64,000 nt of DNA from Anisodus tanguticus (GCA_034509755.1 CM067541.1:6746001-6810000); one strand, 5' to 3'; positions 1 to 12,709 are shown, numbered from the stretch's first letter. Program-made: numbers and translations. Notes: a model not told the origin generated them from the sequence alone.

Positions 1-7
1 AACTTTA

Positions 8-520
8 CTACTTTTTTTCTGGATCCATATGATAGTATATGGCACTAAGAGAACAAGATTGTGTGATAAATGCAGCTCTTTTTAGTCCTAGTTTATGTGC
101 CAAGTCAATTGCCCAAGTTACAATTGAATAAAAAACAAGAACTTTCACAGGACACTCAGAATCAGATAATTTCTCAACAATTGCTCCCAAATTTTTGGAT
201 ATCAAAGCAAAGAACCATTCAAGAGCTTTGTCAACATCTTGTGGTGGAGACTCATCATGTGGAATGGACTCAATCTTGACTGAATCAGACTCCTTTGGCA
301 TGTTCTTGCTAACATAGTCTATGGTGATTAAGGTCACTTTAACTCCTCTTGATGTTAATCTCTTTGAAAATTGAACCATTGGGTTTATGTGGCCTTGTAT
401 AGGGTAAGGGAGAACTAAAACATGAGCTTTGTTGGTTATTTCTTCCACTTCTACAGTATACTCTTTAGCTGCCCTTTTCAGATAATACCTGAAGTCTCTG
501 CTATTAGGGATGATATAGGC
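8..520 (-). pseudogene. UDP-glycosyltransferase N-terminal fragment (UGT74-like), broken
   Basis: The minus-strand reading contains the N-terminal acceptor-binding half of a plant family-1 glycosyltransferase: HVLVLPYPIQGHINPMVQFS with the usual catalytic His in GHINP, then a second strand-helix block ending near SAIYYHMDPEKK. Such enzymes move glucose from UDP-glucose to small molecules in the cytosol; the motif wording fits group UGT74. It stops at a TAG (8-10) after about 145 family residues, whereas the family is about 450-480 long and carries its PSPG box near the C-terminus, so no donor-binding half is present. No Met stands where the family normally starts; a GTG (446-448) lies just before the conserved block. 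The upstream ATG at 545-547 belongs to an inserted retroposon and is fortuitous. I call it a pseudogene. A frameshift or a downstream part left of the window edge cannot be excluded. Confidence 0.75.
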
Positions 521-533
521 CTCATTTGTTTGC

Positions 534-653
534 GACAACAACAACATACTCAGTGTAATCCCACGGGTGGGGTCTGAACATGATTGATAAGAGTGTACGC
601 AGATCTTACCCCTGACTCGTGGATGTCGGTTTCCAAAAGACCCTTGGCTCCGA
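534..653 (-). mobile_element. Short 3'-end RTE LINE/SINE-type insertion with 14-bp TSD
   Basis: Read on the minus strand the insert runs from TCGGAGCCAAGGGTC to a (GTT)n tail, the 3' end shared by Solanaceae RTE LINEs and their SINE partners; the same tail sits at 40.5-40.64 kb and, inverted, at 27.0 kb. A perfect 14-bp direct repeat, CCTCATTTGTTTGC, flanks it (520-533 and 654-667). Only 120 bp were inserted, so it is a severely 5'-truncated retroposition product. It interrupts the region upstream of the glycosyltransferase fragment. Confidence 0.85.
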
Positions 654-667
654 CCTCATTTGTTTGC

Positions 668-1072
668 ACGGAATGAAATTTGATCATTTAGAGCTCAGAC
701 ATTAAGTACATTTTTATGCCTGAAATTAATCGCTCAAATCTCAATCATTAAGTACATTATTTTTATTTCACAACCGTTAATGGATCTGAATACGTCAGAA
801 TGATTAAAATATGTAACAAAATCTTAATTATCATTAAGATGTCATTCATTCAAGGATTTCGGAAAGATGGCATTTCACCACTACTCCATCTAGTTTTACC
901 ATTAAGCACACACATCGCTATTGCTCGCCATTATCAACTACCACAACAATTGTCATTTGCTATGCCAACTACCATCACCATCCTCAGCCACAACTATCAT
1001 CATTGTTAGTCACTACAATACTATCACAAGACATCTTTTACAACCATCACCACCGATTATCACTACCATAAC
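668..1072. other. Intergenic AT-rich stretch, no gene seen
   Basis: No credible coding sequence. A phrase like CATTAAGTACATT occurs twice (about 700-712 and 747-759), and AATGATTAAA-type wording follows near 800. This resembles short DNA-transposon remnants common in plants, but no terminal repeats could be fixed. Confidence 0.5.
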
Positions 1073-1189
1073 CTACGTTGCTCGGACACGCCAAAATTAT
1101 TGTCATACTCATTGAATCTTCCAAAAATACACTACTTTTGAAGAATTCGACACACCCTGCAATATTTTTGAATAGTTTGAGCAACATAG
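1073..1189. mobile_element. Fold-back MITE
   Basis: A 117-bp imperfect palindrome. It begins CTACGTTGCTC and ends GAGCAACATAG, and the arms keep pairing towards a centre near 1132 (CCAAAAATA / ACTTTTGAAG). This matches a fold-back element abundant in Solanaceae DNA (arms containing TGTTGCTCGGACTC). It has no coding capacity. No clear target duplication was seen. Confidence 0.75.
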
Positions 1190-2690
1190 ACCAAAATAAT
1201 CATCGCTACGACAATCACTATCATCAACCAGTATAATATATACCAACCGCCACTATAATCACCATTACCATTAGCTATTACTAGATCTAGCAAAATGGTT
1301 AAAGAAAACAAGTAATCATGCAACCCATTAAACATGGGTTGAATAACTGACTTTTTAAAAATGAATGAAATATAGATCAAATATGAATATTATCCACTAA
1401 AAATGAATATATTATCAGTATTCATTATTTTTCTTGAGTTCTAGCTTTTCCGAAGTCTAAGTTTATTTTGACACTTATAAGATGATGTTGTAAGCTACGG
1501 GCCATAAACTCTCTGGGAAGCGGCATCCGTTGATGAATAGTTATACGTTTTTTTGAACATGAAGAAATAAAGAAGCCATTGCAACTTATATTTTCATCTG
1601 ACTATTCCTGAATTCAAGGATAATATGGATGTCCATATTATCCGTCGGTTAACCCATTTTTTATTTGTAAAAGTATGGGCAAATTGAATATTTTATTTGA
1701 TTTTTGCTTAACCCATTTTTGACCCGCTCTAATTCACCCGTTTCCCAGTCCTAGCTATTACTATCATTCACCATAATTTAAACTGCCAACACCAACTAAT
1801 GCCATCAATCACCATCGATAAACACTATTGTCGGCAACCAATAACGGAGCCAAAATTTTCATGAAGGGGATTCAAAATATAAATAAGTAAACCGAGGGGA
1901 TCCAACCTCTACAATATATACCTAAAAAATAATTTTAACGTTATATACAATTTAATTCATCACCGAATCAGATTCGAATGAACCCCTTGCTCTTGGCTCC
2001 ACCCTTGTCGGCAACCATCACCATATAAGATCGGTGGGAGAATTATTTTTAAAGTAAGCGTAGATAAGCTGTGTCAACATCCGAAGTATATAAGCTCAAG
2101 AAGAAATAAGGGAAAACAACATCAAATACTCCAACATTGCTCAAAATGACAGATCACAGGAACCCATCAAAAGTTCTTGGATCCTGATTGAGTGGACCAA
2201 AAAGAAAGAAAGACCACTGAATTGAACAAAACACTGATGTGATTGTGAGGAAATAGGACCCTCTTTGTTTTGGCTGGGTTCAAGTATTCTTTCTGTGGAC
2301 CAAAAAGAAAAGGAAAAAAAAAACACTGATGTGATTGTGAACAGAAAGGGACTAGTGAATATGATAATCACTGAGAGAAATTTAAACACACAAAAAAAAA
2401 AATCATTAACAGGCAAACCTCTTATTTCAGAACAATCATTTGCATCTTCTGGCTATTGAAAGGATAATAAAAATTTAAATACAAAAAGAGTACCTCCTGC
2501 TTTAGTTTTGTTATAGAAATATTGTAAAGCTCCACTTCATTACCAAGAGAAACTCCTAATTCAAATCCATACTATTGAAAAAGAACATGTTTCCTCATCA
2601 GAATATCGAATATAGGAGGAATCTCCAGTATACATCCAAGTAAAAAATATTCAGCCTCAACTTAAGGACACCCTTTACATGCTTACAGTA
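1190..2690. other. Intergenic region with a small direct duplication
   Basis: No gene is supported. A direct repeat is visible: GTGGACCAAAAAGAAA followed by ACACTGATGTGATTGTGA occurs at 2192-2248 and again at 2295-2340, with different filler between the two parts. Short open frames here have no recognisable domains. The right edge is 3'-flanking sequence of the LETM1 gene. Confidence 0.5.
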
Positions 2691-2694
2691 TATA

Positions 2695-2706
2695 TTTATT
2701 TATTTT
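2695..2706 (-). terminator. Candidate poly(A) signal of LETM1
   Basis: TTTATTTATTTT on the plus strand gives AATAAATAAA on the transcript strand, about 230 bp past the LETM1 stop codon. Position and wording fit a plant near-upstream polyadenylation element; the cleavage site is not known. Confidence 0.4.
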
Positions 2707-2933
2707 CCTTGTATCTTTTACCATATTCCTATGGAAGGTCTGGGTTCATATGACATAGAGGAGTTTCTCAAATGGGGCTAACCTCAATGGTTGTAAAAAT
2801 AATTGCTGTTAGAAATGAAAACTAACAGACATTTGGTTTTCTATAATTGTAGGCCTAATTACATGACTGAACTATGTTAGTGAAGTGTAATGTTTTATTA
2901 TTTTCTAAGAAACCAAAACTGTTGCATTACTCT

Positions 2934-5900
2934 CTATTCGTCGGATCTGGCATCTTCTACGCGGCTGCCTAGCTTAACAATGTCTTCAACAAAAATCTTC
3001 CCGTCTGCAGCAAAAAGACTCAACAGAAGTTAGAAACAGCATAAGTAGAGAGCTTTTCGGGTCAATTTTGATACTGTTAACTCACATTAACTTGCAAGGT
3101 ATTAATATAATTAATCGCTCTCCTACTGTTGCCCAAATACATAAATCTCCATTGTAGGTCGTAAACTAAGAGTTGCTTCTTAGAAAAACGTGTTTATTTC
3201 ATTCACAAAATAAGAAAATACAGTATCAAGCAAAAGAAGAAAATATGCTGTGAATTAAGTATTCCCTTCAAGAAATTAAAAGGAAGGGAAAAGATGTTAA
3301 AAGAAAGGGAAACAATAGACAGACACAATAAGAGGTTACTGCTTTTTGACTTCCTTGAAAACTATGATATCATATGATATGATATGATTAATGCAACAAA
3401 AAGTTGCAGTGACCTAACGCATATGTGGTAGGTAATTATTCTAGCTAAGGAATCCTTCTGTGTCCACACAATGTTATTGCAAAAATTTTCCAATGCCTAT
3501 TATTAACTGTGAATGAACAAATAAGTCATCTATTTGAATATACAGTGATCAGGGGTATTTTTTAGTTAAACTGGCTTTTTTATGACGGTGGAGGTTTGGA
3601 ACTCTCCAATCAAGGCTTTTGTATAGTTAATATGTGACTTCTTTAGTAGTATAATTCTTCCAATAAACTCACATGAAATATTCTGCTAAAAGCTACACAA
3701 GATAGACTATCAAGTGTGGTATCGCTAATTGCTATCAAATAAACAGTGTCTCAACAAAAAAGGCGTTCAAACTGCAAAAAGCTTTAGTTATTTAAGCCAA
3801 ATACCAAACAAATGTGTTTGTGAAGACCTTCCACAAAGGTTCCAATAACAACCAGAAATCAACAGTCAAAGCATGAATGTTTCTGATTTTAAACAAAATT
3901 GAAAACTGACCTGTATCTTTGGAAAGGTTACTGATGAGTTCCTGAACCCCTTCTTTGCCGAGAGTATCTTTCAAGTACATGGCTGCAGCTGCTAGCTCCT
4001 CAGGAGTCACTTTCCCATCATAATCCCTGTTGACAAAACAGCATGCAGGTCAATTAAAAACTAAATTTTGGATCTACACAACTGCAGATGAACATGTAAT
4101 TTCAAGGCAACTTAGGTCACCAAAACAAGCCACAAGCCTGACCACATTAATGAGAGAAATATAAAGATGATTAATCATTATTTCCACTCATGCTATGGTA
4201 AGGTTCAGCTGCAGTGCTCATGATTAATATTCCGGCAATTCATCTTTAAAAGATAACATACATGTCGTTAAAATTTTTTAACATGAGAATCATTCCAGGA
4301 TAAGGAACACATTTCTGCCCGCATGCTTGTGAAGTTAAAAATAAACCAGGTAGATTAAAAGAGAAGAAAAGGGAGCATATTTCCCAACTTCGACCTTGAT
4401 TTCATTGAAGGAGTTGGAGGACACAACCACTAAAAATAGTTTTGTACTAGTACATTCAACATTCTTTTTAATAAGTGCAACCAAACCTCTATGAGGTGTA
4501 TAAAAAAAAGATGGATAAACCCAAAAGTGATCATCAAGCAATTTTTTTTAAGGATCACCAAGCAGAATCCTCAAGCAAAACACTGCTATTCACCTGTCAA
4601 GTATTCGCCAATGATCGCCAATTTTGGCATCAACATCATCAATTTCCTTCTCGAGATTTTGAAGCATGGAATCAACCTAAAACACATTAGCCAATAAATA
4701 AGTAATTTCAAGTCAGATGTCGGAACACATCCAAGTCCTCTGTTAGTTTCCCTTGACACCACCTTTAGGACTATTTCATGTTGAATCTCACCTTATCTAT
4801 GAGTGCAGATGAAACCTCATCATGTTCAGAAGCATCATCATTCTCATCATGAGCAGCTCTATATGCCTTGATGGCTTCCACTTCACCAACTGTACCCTCC
4901 TCATCTACCATGCTATGATAAAGCTTGATCTAACAAGAAAAGGAATCCTCCATGAGTCACAGATTCTTGTTGGAGAATTGCCTGACCTTATAGAGAACCA
5001 AAGCGATACTGGCAACATGCATAAAGAAAAATACCAGAAAAACAATAATAGCAACGCGAGCCAGGCAGCATGGGATTTCTTTCTTTTACTTTACTGTTAT
5101 TTATCTTTTGGTTGGGGGAGAGGGAAAGAAAGAGGAGGATAGCTGGAGAAACAAGGGGCCCTATTAATTCTCTGCTATTAATTGAATGTTGTGATGTTTA
5201 AGCAGGTCAAAAATTTGTGACAACCTAATTGAGGTAGCATAATATTTTTCTTTAATCAGTTATTGAAGTAGCATAATCTTTAACATATCAACAATAAAGT
5301 TATGCAGAAAGCTAGTCCATGCTACAATCATCAAAATTACAAGTTATAATCTCTTTTACCAAAACAAAGAAAAAGAAAACGTTAAGGAGCATTGTTTTCT
5401 TTGCCCATAATTTATACTTTCCAGTATCATCAATAATCAATACTCCCTCCATTCAAAAGTGAACATTCACCTTATCTCTGTTTCCTAGTAAAAGAAACAA
5501 ATTGTTCAAGTAAAAGCAGAAGAGAAATTTAGCAGTACAGAAATCAAAATCCGAATGACGCCCATCAATAAAAGTAGTCAATACTCATTAGCAGATATAG
5601 GAAGGTCAACATGATTAAAAGCTATAGAAAAGAAAGGGACAACATTTTAGGGAGTGAACATTGAAGCGAGCAAACTGATTTTTATTTTTGAAGAAAGAAC
5701 ATAATAAAATGATAATCAGAAGAAAGAATCATTCAGATATAGTTTTAACATAAGAGATTTCCATTTTCCTTTTCTTGGTCCGAGTTTCTCGTATAGTTTA
5801 GCTTCTGACTGACATACCTCTTTATTTACAAGTCTCAGAAACTCTTCACGCTCTTGGCTAACAGACTGCATAAAATAGAGTTATAAGAGATCGAGAGAAA

Positions 5901-8900
5901 ATACCAAGTACTGAACAGTCCAAAACTTTTTCAAGTCCATCCTTACAGAAGCAGAAGCTAGAACGGCCAAGGCACAGCTAATTTTACATAGCTGCTCTTG
6001 TTTGTCAATTGCTCTTGCTCGAGCTTGCTCTTGTGCTTCTGTAGCAGTTGGAACAGTCATCTCTTTCAATGCTACATCCTCTTGACTACAAACAGATTCC
6101 TTCCTTCTAGTTTTCTCGTCTTCCTCTTTCTCTTCTTCTTCCTGTGGACAATTACAATTACCTCTAAGTAGAATATAACTGATGTTTACACAACTTGATA
6201 TATAATACACATGCCCTAAGAGGCAGATTCATCTCCTGACGGATAACATAGTCAAAAAATAGAATCCCCAGTTAAGAGAACAAAAATATATCCCACCACT
6301 ACATCCCAGCAGACAGTGGCAAAAGTCCACAGCATCAAATACACTGTTCATTTGACATAAGAAAAAAAACATCAACCTTGATAAGCTCCTCCTGCATTTC
6401 AAGATATTCCAATTTCCTCCTCCTTTCCGATAGCGAATCTTCAGATGGCAGGGAAGTGATGCCTACAGTGTCCACAACCTCATCTGGTAGCGAAGAGAGT
6501 GTAGCTCCAACAGCCTCCTCTGGCTTCAACCTTCTAGAAACAGTAAAAGATCTGCACACAGCATGGAAGGAAAAAGCAGGTCATGTGTGCTCAAATGTGA
6601 ACAAACTAATCAGCTGCAAGTTGAATAATCTTCTAGAAAATGCTTAATCAGTCCATGCATATACTAGTCTACAGGTTCTAAATTTCAGAGAGAGACAGTA
6701 ATACACTGAGATACCTGGAAAGGATCAGAAGTGAAGAAGGCACTGAATGGTTAAGTGACAAATCCAACCAATCTCGGAGCTGCACATACGAATAACAATA
6801 TCAGAACAAAGTACTCTAATCTTCTAGAAGTGATGATTACTAAGAACTTTTTTATATAAATAAGAAATCACACCAAGTTGCTGCCCTACACAATATTCGT
6901 TCACATCGAATCTCCATAATTATCAGTGATATGCAATGATCTTCGTTAGCAGAAACTCATATTGCATGTTGAAACACGATGTAACTACTTTTGAGGATCC
7001 TAATTACACTTCTCTCAGTGCATGTTGTTAAAGCAAGAAACTGTTGGACAAAAAGGAAGGCCAAAAGACCATCTCCAAGAGAAAAATAACAGCAAAAGTC
7101 TAGGGTGGATTAATGAATGACTGCTTTAGCTGTCGATAGTCGACAGAGGCCCCCGGATTGTAGAGAAAGTGACAAGAAGCATAAAGAAATACACTAATCC
7201 AGAGAACTACATAGTTGACTTTAAAGTTCATTGAATACATTCTTAATTGACTTTGAAGCTCATATCCCTCATATATGGTTTACGGAAGTGGAGATAGACT
7301 TATTCATTTATTTCCATACTTCCCCTAAAGGAAGTACATATTCTTCTCCTCTAGTTTTCCTGTAACTGGACAGAGCTAAAGATATTTCTTTTTCCTTATG
7401 TCAATTTCAATCTTTGCAAGGAGTAAAAAAATGAACATGTGAAAATAATAACAACATAAACTTCTCCCTTTTGCCTTCTTACTTCTTACTTTCTTATCAA
7501 ACAAAGAAGTGGTCCTTAGACTCACCCTTTTACTTCTCCACATGTCCATTAACTTTTGTGTTGATGACAGAATCGGTACAGCTAATTGAGTGCTTCTACA
7601 ACCTTATTTCTTCAGATCCAATTGAGATCAAAAGGATCATAGCCACTCTAACGCCGTGTTGTAAATTCTAATGATGTCTTTCACATTTATAGTCTAGATC
7701 TACCAGATGATTCCCCCCTACTATTAAACCAGTTAATTGTAGAACCGGAATATTCCTTTTGTCCCTGTTCATTTGACACTCTTTTCCTTTTCGTCTGTCC
7801 ATTTTTTATGACAATCTTTACAGTCCCATTTTGTGCTGATTGAGAATCAATGAGAATTGGCATGACTTGATGCGGAGCCTACAAATACTTCTAATATTTT
7901 ATATGTTTCAAAAGCCTTTCTTTCTTTCCTAAACTCTTTGTCTACTCATATACTCACAAATAAGTTGAGACGAGTACTTTTCAGTCAGCATTGAATATCT
8001 TGCAAAGATAGTCTGAGAAACAGATATTGCAAGTGCAATCCAACATCTAATGATGTAGCTGAAAAAGTTGCTGCAATTCAGTAAAAATTATTGACAGGAT
8101 ATCCACATAATATCAAACTGAACAAGATACATTTCTATCGATGTTATTTACAACAAAATTGACGAAGAACCTGTTGACGCATTTCTTCCACGGAAAGTAA
8201 ACCAAGCATGCCTCGCTCTCTACAATCTTCACGAAGTTCAGCCTCTGAAAGAGACTCCAAACCTTCAGCTTGAATCAATTTGTCATCTTCTTTGATCCTA
8301 TGAAAATGATAGGATTTTCAATATCATGTATATTTTACTAGATGCAATGGTACGAAGTCGAAATTAGTTACTTCAAAAGTAGTTAGTATGCTTCATATGA
8401 CATGATAATGAACATGTAGACATGTTCCTTCTATTTCTCAAAAAACAACACCTAGATGATTGAGAAATTGCTTGGCTGTTACATGTCCAAGAACATGCAT
8501 TACTTCTCATTTTTCTTGTACCTCCACAAGTGTCAAGAACAAGTCAAAGTATAGCCTACTTCCACAAACTGTAATTGACTAAAAAGAAAACTTATATAGA
8601 GAATATTTAGAACAATATCTAACATACATTTTTCTTTAAACAATATACTACATAGAAAGATGTGGCACACCTTTGCAATCTCTTCCGAAGCATAAAACGC
8701 AAATAAGCATCTGTTCCATAAGGACTGATCCCCATATACTTGCACATACTTACTAATCGAGGCCTGAGAAATAGAAGAGATTCAATACCTTCCATATTCA
8801 GCAATTAGATCGCACATCAAGTTGACTACATAGAACCATAGAGAATAAAAGAATTACTTATAGACCCAACCTGCTTATATTATCTAGGGTAAGTTCATCA

Positions 8901-10535
8901 TTGAACAGCTTGGCAAAGCCTAAAATTTCTTCATTCGTAACTCCTGCACCTCTTCTAACCTGCATGGAGTTATAAGGTCATATTTAGACAAGCAGAATGC
9001 TATTGATCTTTGTTGGCACTTCCGGTTCCCATACTTTTAGTCTCTGGAGGCATGTAGGGGACAGTGATGGTTGTATATCAAGAGTGAGTCACCTTGCTCA
9101 GAAATTCATCAAGATCTTCAGCTGTTTTCTTTAATTCTCCACTCCGAGAGTTTTGGATTTCTTTAGCCATCTCCTTGACGGTGTCTTGAAGAAATTTTGC
9201 ATATTCTATCCTCGCAATCAACCTCCTCTTTAATGCTTCCTATAAGTGAAGCATTCCAAACAAGTAAATTGATGATCCAAAAGAGGATAAATTCTTTGGC
9301 TTAAGTAAACGCAAAAGTAACAATATGGGATTGTTAATGCCACTACAATTTGTTTGAATGCGCATAAAAACATTTAACCAGTACATATTACGAAACCTAA
9401 AATGAGATATCACGGCCTAGAATTACATATCAGCATAGATATACAACATCACACAAGCAAAAAATTACAGACTACTTAGACAATAACATATAAATTACTT
9501 TACACCCGGAAGGAAAAGATTTGACCTGTTCTTTCATTTTGTCTTGAAAAGTAGATGGCAACATGTTTGGAAACAGCTTCAAGAATACAGGAAGCAAGAA
9601 TTCCATGAATGGGACAACGATGAAAACAGCAAATGGAACAAGCCTGAACATATCAGCTGTAGTCCGTGTGAGCTGTTGCCTCTCTCTTCTAGAAAGATTC
9701 TTTCCGCTAGCTAGCTTTATCAGCAGTCTTGAACTGATCCTCATGTCAACCCATAGGAGCTTAAAACCTAGCCAGTAATGTTGCAGAGTAGATACAAACT
9801 CATGCTTCCAGTGAGCAAGTTTTTTGGCCCAATCTTCCCTGAATAAATACCAAAAAAGATAAAAAGGAAAGCATGCAACTCAGCACTATCAGAGACGTCT
9901 TGTGTAGCCAAAAATATATCAACAGGTTCTAACAATCCTAACCTACTCATTGAGGTCACTGCTCGCAAAGCAGGACCAATCCCCAAAAGTGTTGCCCATA
10001 CTCGCTGTTTAATAGATTTAGCAACCTTCTGAGATTCTTGCACCCGTTTCGCTTTTGCTTTGGCCTTTGCAGTACTTAATCCTACAACAGCTTGATCACA
10101 TTCCTCTGGAGAAGCTTCCCTTTTCTTTTTGGCAATCAACTCTTCTTCATCATCACTCTCCATATCAGGTTGTTTTGCTGTTGCTGTAGAAGCACAACGT
10201 ACAGAGTACGGCCACAACCTCACACCAGTGAAAGAAATGACATCAACTTTTCTATTTACATAGCCAAATACTGTAGTATTATAAAATTTTGGCTGGAAGA
10301 ATCCTAAATCCGAAAATCTCGAAAAGCCATCTTTTGCTGGAGAAACTTTGTCATGATCCTTTCTTTTATCTGAAGCTTGATAAATACAATTCATAGTTGA
10401 GCTGAAACCGCGTGAATCCAAATAATGAGCAGATTGCCCATTCCCCCAACTTTGAAGATTTTGAATAGACCGAGCAGAGACATTCAAATAGTCAGAAAGA
10501 AGCCTCCTCCTCCGTAGAATCGCTCTAGACGCCAT
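2934..10535 (-). CDS. LETM1: LETM1-like mitochondrial inner-membrane protein, 14 coding exons, 750 aa
   Basis: LETM1 proteins sit in the mitochondrial inner membrane and act in K+/H+ (or Ca2+/H+) exchange, cristae upkeep and mitoribosome contact. Exons (minus strand, in order): 10535-9943, 9838-9526, 9239-9093, 8959-8871, 8763-8671, 8297-8171, 6779-6715, 6551-6377, 6141-5947, 5865-5818, 4929-4792, 4676-4594, 4026-3911, 3004-2934. Every junction is GT-AG and all phases agree, giving 2253 nt, close to the plant family length. The start is MASRAILRRRR, an Arg-rich mitochondrial presequence; an upstream in-frame ATG (10593-10595) lies beyond a likely 5'-UTR splice acceptor. One hydrophobic segment lies at about residues 262-285 (LVPFAVFIVVPFMEFLLPVF), followed by the LETM1 ribosome-binding-like domain and Glu/Lys-rich helices. 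A canonical EF-hand loop occupies D688-E699 (DRDYDGKVTPEE). A second loop near 724-735 is degenerate (Ser first, Asp last). No disabling change was seen. Confidence 0.93.
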
Positions 10536-11640
10536 TAATTGCCTCTTCACTAACAAACAAAAATCAGCATGTTCAGCAAGTGGCATACAACTCACAAGTT
10601 ACTCCAATTAGATAAAACACCAGCAGTGAAACTTCAAATCATGCACAATTAATTGAATATTATAGGACAATCAATATCTGTGTTGGTGGAAGGAGCAGGT
10701 AGCTGGCAGATTAGTCAAAATGCGTGCAAACTGGCAAGAACACCCACATTTATATATGTGTGTCTCTGTGTACACCAGCGGTAAAACGTCATGCTGTATT
10801 AATTGACTATTATAAGACAATTTTCTCCTTTCACTTTATATATATATAATGCAAATTTGTGCTAACACTTATAGGGGAAAAATCGTAAAACGCAAGTAGA
10901 GCTAACATTAAATGGATTTAAGTTATACACAATGACAGTGTAACGAATGTTTTACATGATCAATGTAATTTAACCCGTTATAATAGGTTACTTACAATTT
11001 ATTAAAGATTACCAAGCAATGCTATTAAACAGAGTTACTTGCAATTACCTTCCAGTGACCTAAAAGTGTAAAATATTTTTCTACGCCATGTGCATAAAAC
11101 GAGAACTTTTTTTCCAATAAGGAAAATGCATGCTTTCAGAAGTGCACAAAACTTAATCTCAAAAAAAAAAGTTACACAGAACACAAGCATTAAAACTGCA
11201 AATATACTCAATTAATCTCCTATTGTAAGACAATTATTTCTTCTTTCTTTTCTTCTTAACATATAGTACTACACAAATTTGTGCTAAAATAACGAAAACA
11301 AGTAAAAGCTAAAATTAAACAACACAGAAAACCAGCAGTAAAAACTCCAAACACACTCTATTGATCGCCTATTACATTTTCTTCTTAACATCGCAAATAA
11401 TTTCTACTAAAATTTTTAAAAAAAAATTGGTTCTGCAAAAATGAATTATCTGATAAATTAAAACAGAAACAAAAATATAGAACGATTAAAGCTGATAAAT
11501 TATCTGCAGCTGAAAACATTCAAAGTGATGATACTTACAAATTTCTTCTCATTAATATTTTTGCTGAGAAATTCACGCTATCAGTGTGTATATATTTACG
11601 AGAATCGAAAATGAATATGGATTTCAAGTGTATTTATTTA
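10536..11640 (-). other. LETM1 5' leader with a probable 5'-UTR intron
   Basis: A good acceptor (TTTGTTTGTTAG then TGAAGAGG) stands 14 nt upstream of the LETM1 ATG at 10549/10550. A strong donor, TTT then GTAAGTATC, stands at 11539/11538. Together they frame an intron of about 990 bp in the leader, with a first exon of roughly 100 nt below the TATA box. Introns inside 5' UTRs are common in plant housekeeping genes. Inferred from splice signals only. Confidence 0.55.
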
Positions 11641-11668
11641 GAGAGAGAAAAAAAATACCTTAGGGTCA

Positions 11669-11677
11669 CTATTTATA
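11669..11677 (-). promoter_or_regulatory. TATA box of LETM1
   Basis: TATAAATAG on the minus strand, about 30 bp upstream of a purine-rich (GA) tract at 11640-11650 where transcription would start, and about 130 bp upstream of the proposed leader donor site. Confidence 0.55.
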
Positions 11678-11699
11678 CATAAAGGTGTAAGGAGGAAGG

Positions 11700-12455
11700 A
11701 GCAAGCAAGCTGAGATTTTGGGGAAATGGGTGGTTTTAGTAATCAGGTGTAGTGCAGGTACAATATAATCGGTGTACAACAACATTATGGACCATCTGAT
11801 GTTTTTATTTTTATTTTTCATGTTTTCTGAAAATAACTTCTGCTTCAAGTTAAGGAAGTTAAAAGAAAATAGGACATAAGAAATAAAGATAACTATTACT
11901 CCTATTACATTTCAAATAAATAGTAATTTCAGTTATCACGCTTGAAATTTTCTAGACTAACATGACAAAGCACACCTTGGTATGTCTGTTTAGCTTTTAA
12001 GTGTCAGATGACAGGGTTTTAAGCATTTTGATTTTCTCCAACATCGCAAAAGTACCGCTAGTTTTAAATGATAAAAGTAGTTTAGCGACTTTATTACTGC
12101 AGAAAAAAATCTTAAAGTTAGATGATCAGAAATTAACTCTTAAAACAGCAGGAATATTTGTAACTTACCATAATGTTACCATATCATAAATACCAATATA
12201 TATTGTGTGATTTTGCATTCTTCAATTTTAATAAGTGAAGGATTACTACAATATGATACACAATGTACATACCAAGGTCCCTAAAATAGTTATAGAAACT
12301 CATCATAATTCTACTGTCCTATTTCAGAAGTTTATTTATATCACTTACAATTCTTCCTTAGTTGGATTGCATATTTTAGACATTCAAGTTCAGATCTAAA
12401 TTAGGTAACAAATTAATTTATTAAATATATCTGAAGGGTTAACAAACCTGGAATT
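11700..12455. other. Intergenic AT-rich region
   Basis: AT-rich sequence between the LETM1 promoter (leftward) and a BAHD promoter (rightward). The two genes are divergent and share this spacer of about 0.8 kb. I see no coding sequence or clear repeat. Confidence 0.5.
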
Positions 12456-12460
12456 TTCCC

Positions 12461-12470
12461 TATATAAAGG
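12461..12470 (+). promoter_or_regulatory. TATA box of the truncated BAHD gene
   Basis: TATATAAAGG about 95 bp before the ATG at 12556, the same spacing as the TATA boxes of the two intact BAHD genes (80-95 bp). The promoter of this broken copy therefore appears to be kept. Confidence 0.55.
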
Positions 12471-12555
12471 TTATAGGTATAGCATAAACTTCATAGAAAA
12501 ATCATTTTGAGCCTCCTTCACTTTTTTGTTTTCTATTTACCAAATTCAATTAAAC

Positions 12556-12709
12556 ATGGAATTGAACTTGGAAATCATTTCCACCAAGCTCATAAAACCA
12601 TCCTCACCAACACCACAACACCTTAAGAATTACAAGTTATCGTTATTCGATCAACTCGCTAAAGGGAACATATCCCATTCCTACTTTTCTATCTGCGTGG
12701 CAACGAGTT
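12556..12709 (+). pseudogene. BAHD acyltransferase 5' fragment, cut by a retroelement
   Basis: The first 33 or so residues (MELNLEIISTKLIKPSSPTP, then the NYKLSLFDQLA block) match the N-termini of the two intact BAHD enzymes at 21.7 and 42.3 kb. The homology then slips frame around 12665-12690, where a one-base shift would restore BAHD-like residues. It ends at 12709, where an LTR-like sequence begins with TG. The frame closes at 12718-12720 inside that sequence. Catalytic HxxxD and DFGWG parts are absent. It is a dead member of the local BAHD family. Confidence 0.85.

Noticed and set aside
5881..6210. 109-codon frame within the LETM1 locus as a separate gene
   Set aside because: It is exon 9 of LETM1 read through into both flanking introns; splice sites at 5947 and 6141 account for it.
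10536..10595. Upstream in-frame ATG of LETM1 (adds 20 residues)
   Set aside because: A strong splice acceptor lies between it and the conserved MASRAILRRRR start, so it is probably intronic.
12001..12189. 62-codon plus-strand frame as a small gene
   Set aside because: AT-rich, no domain, no TATA or splice context; chance frame.
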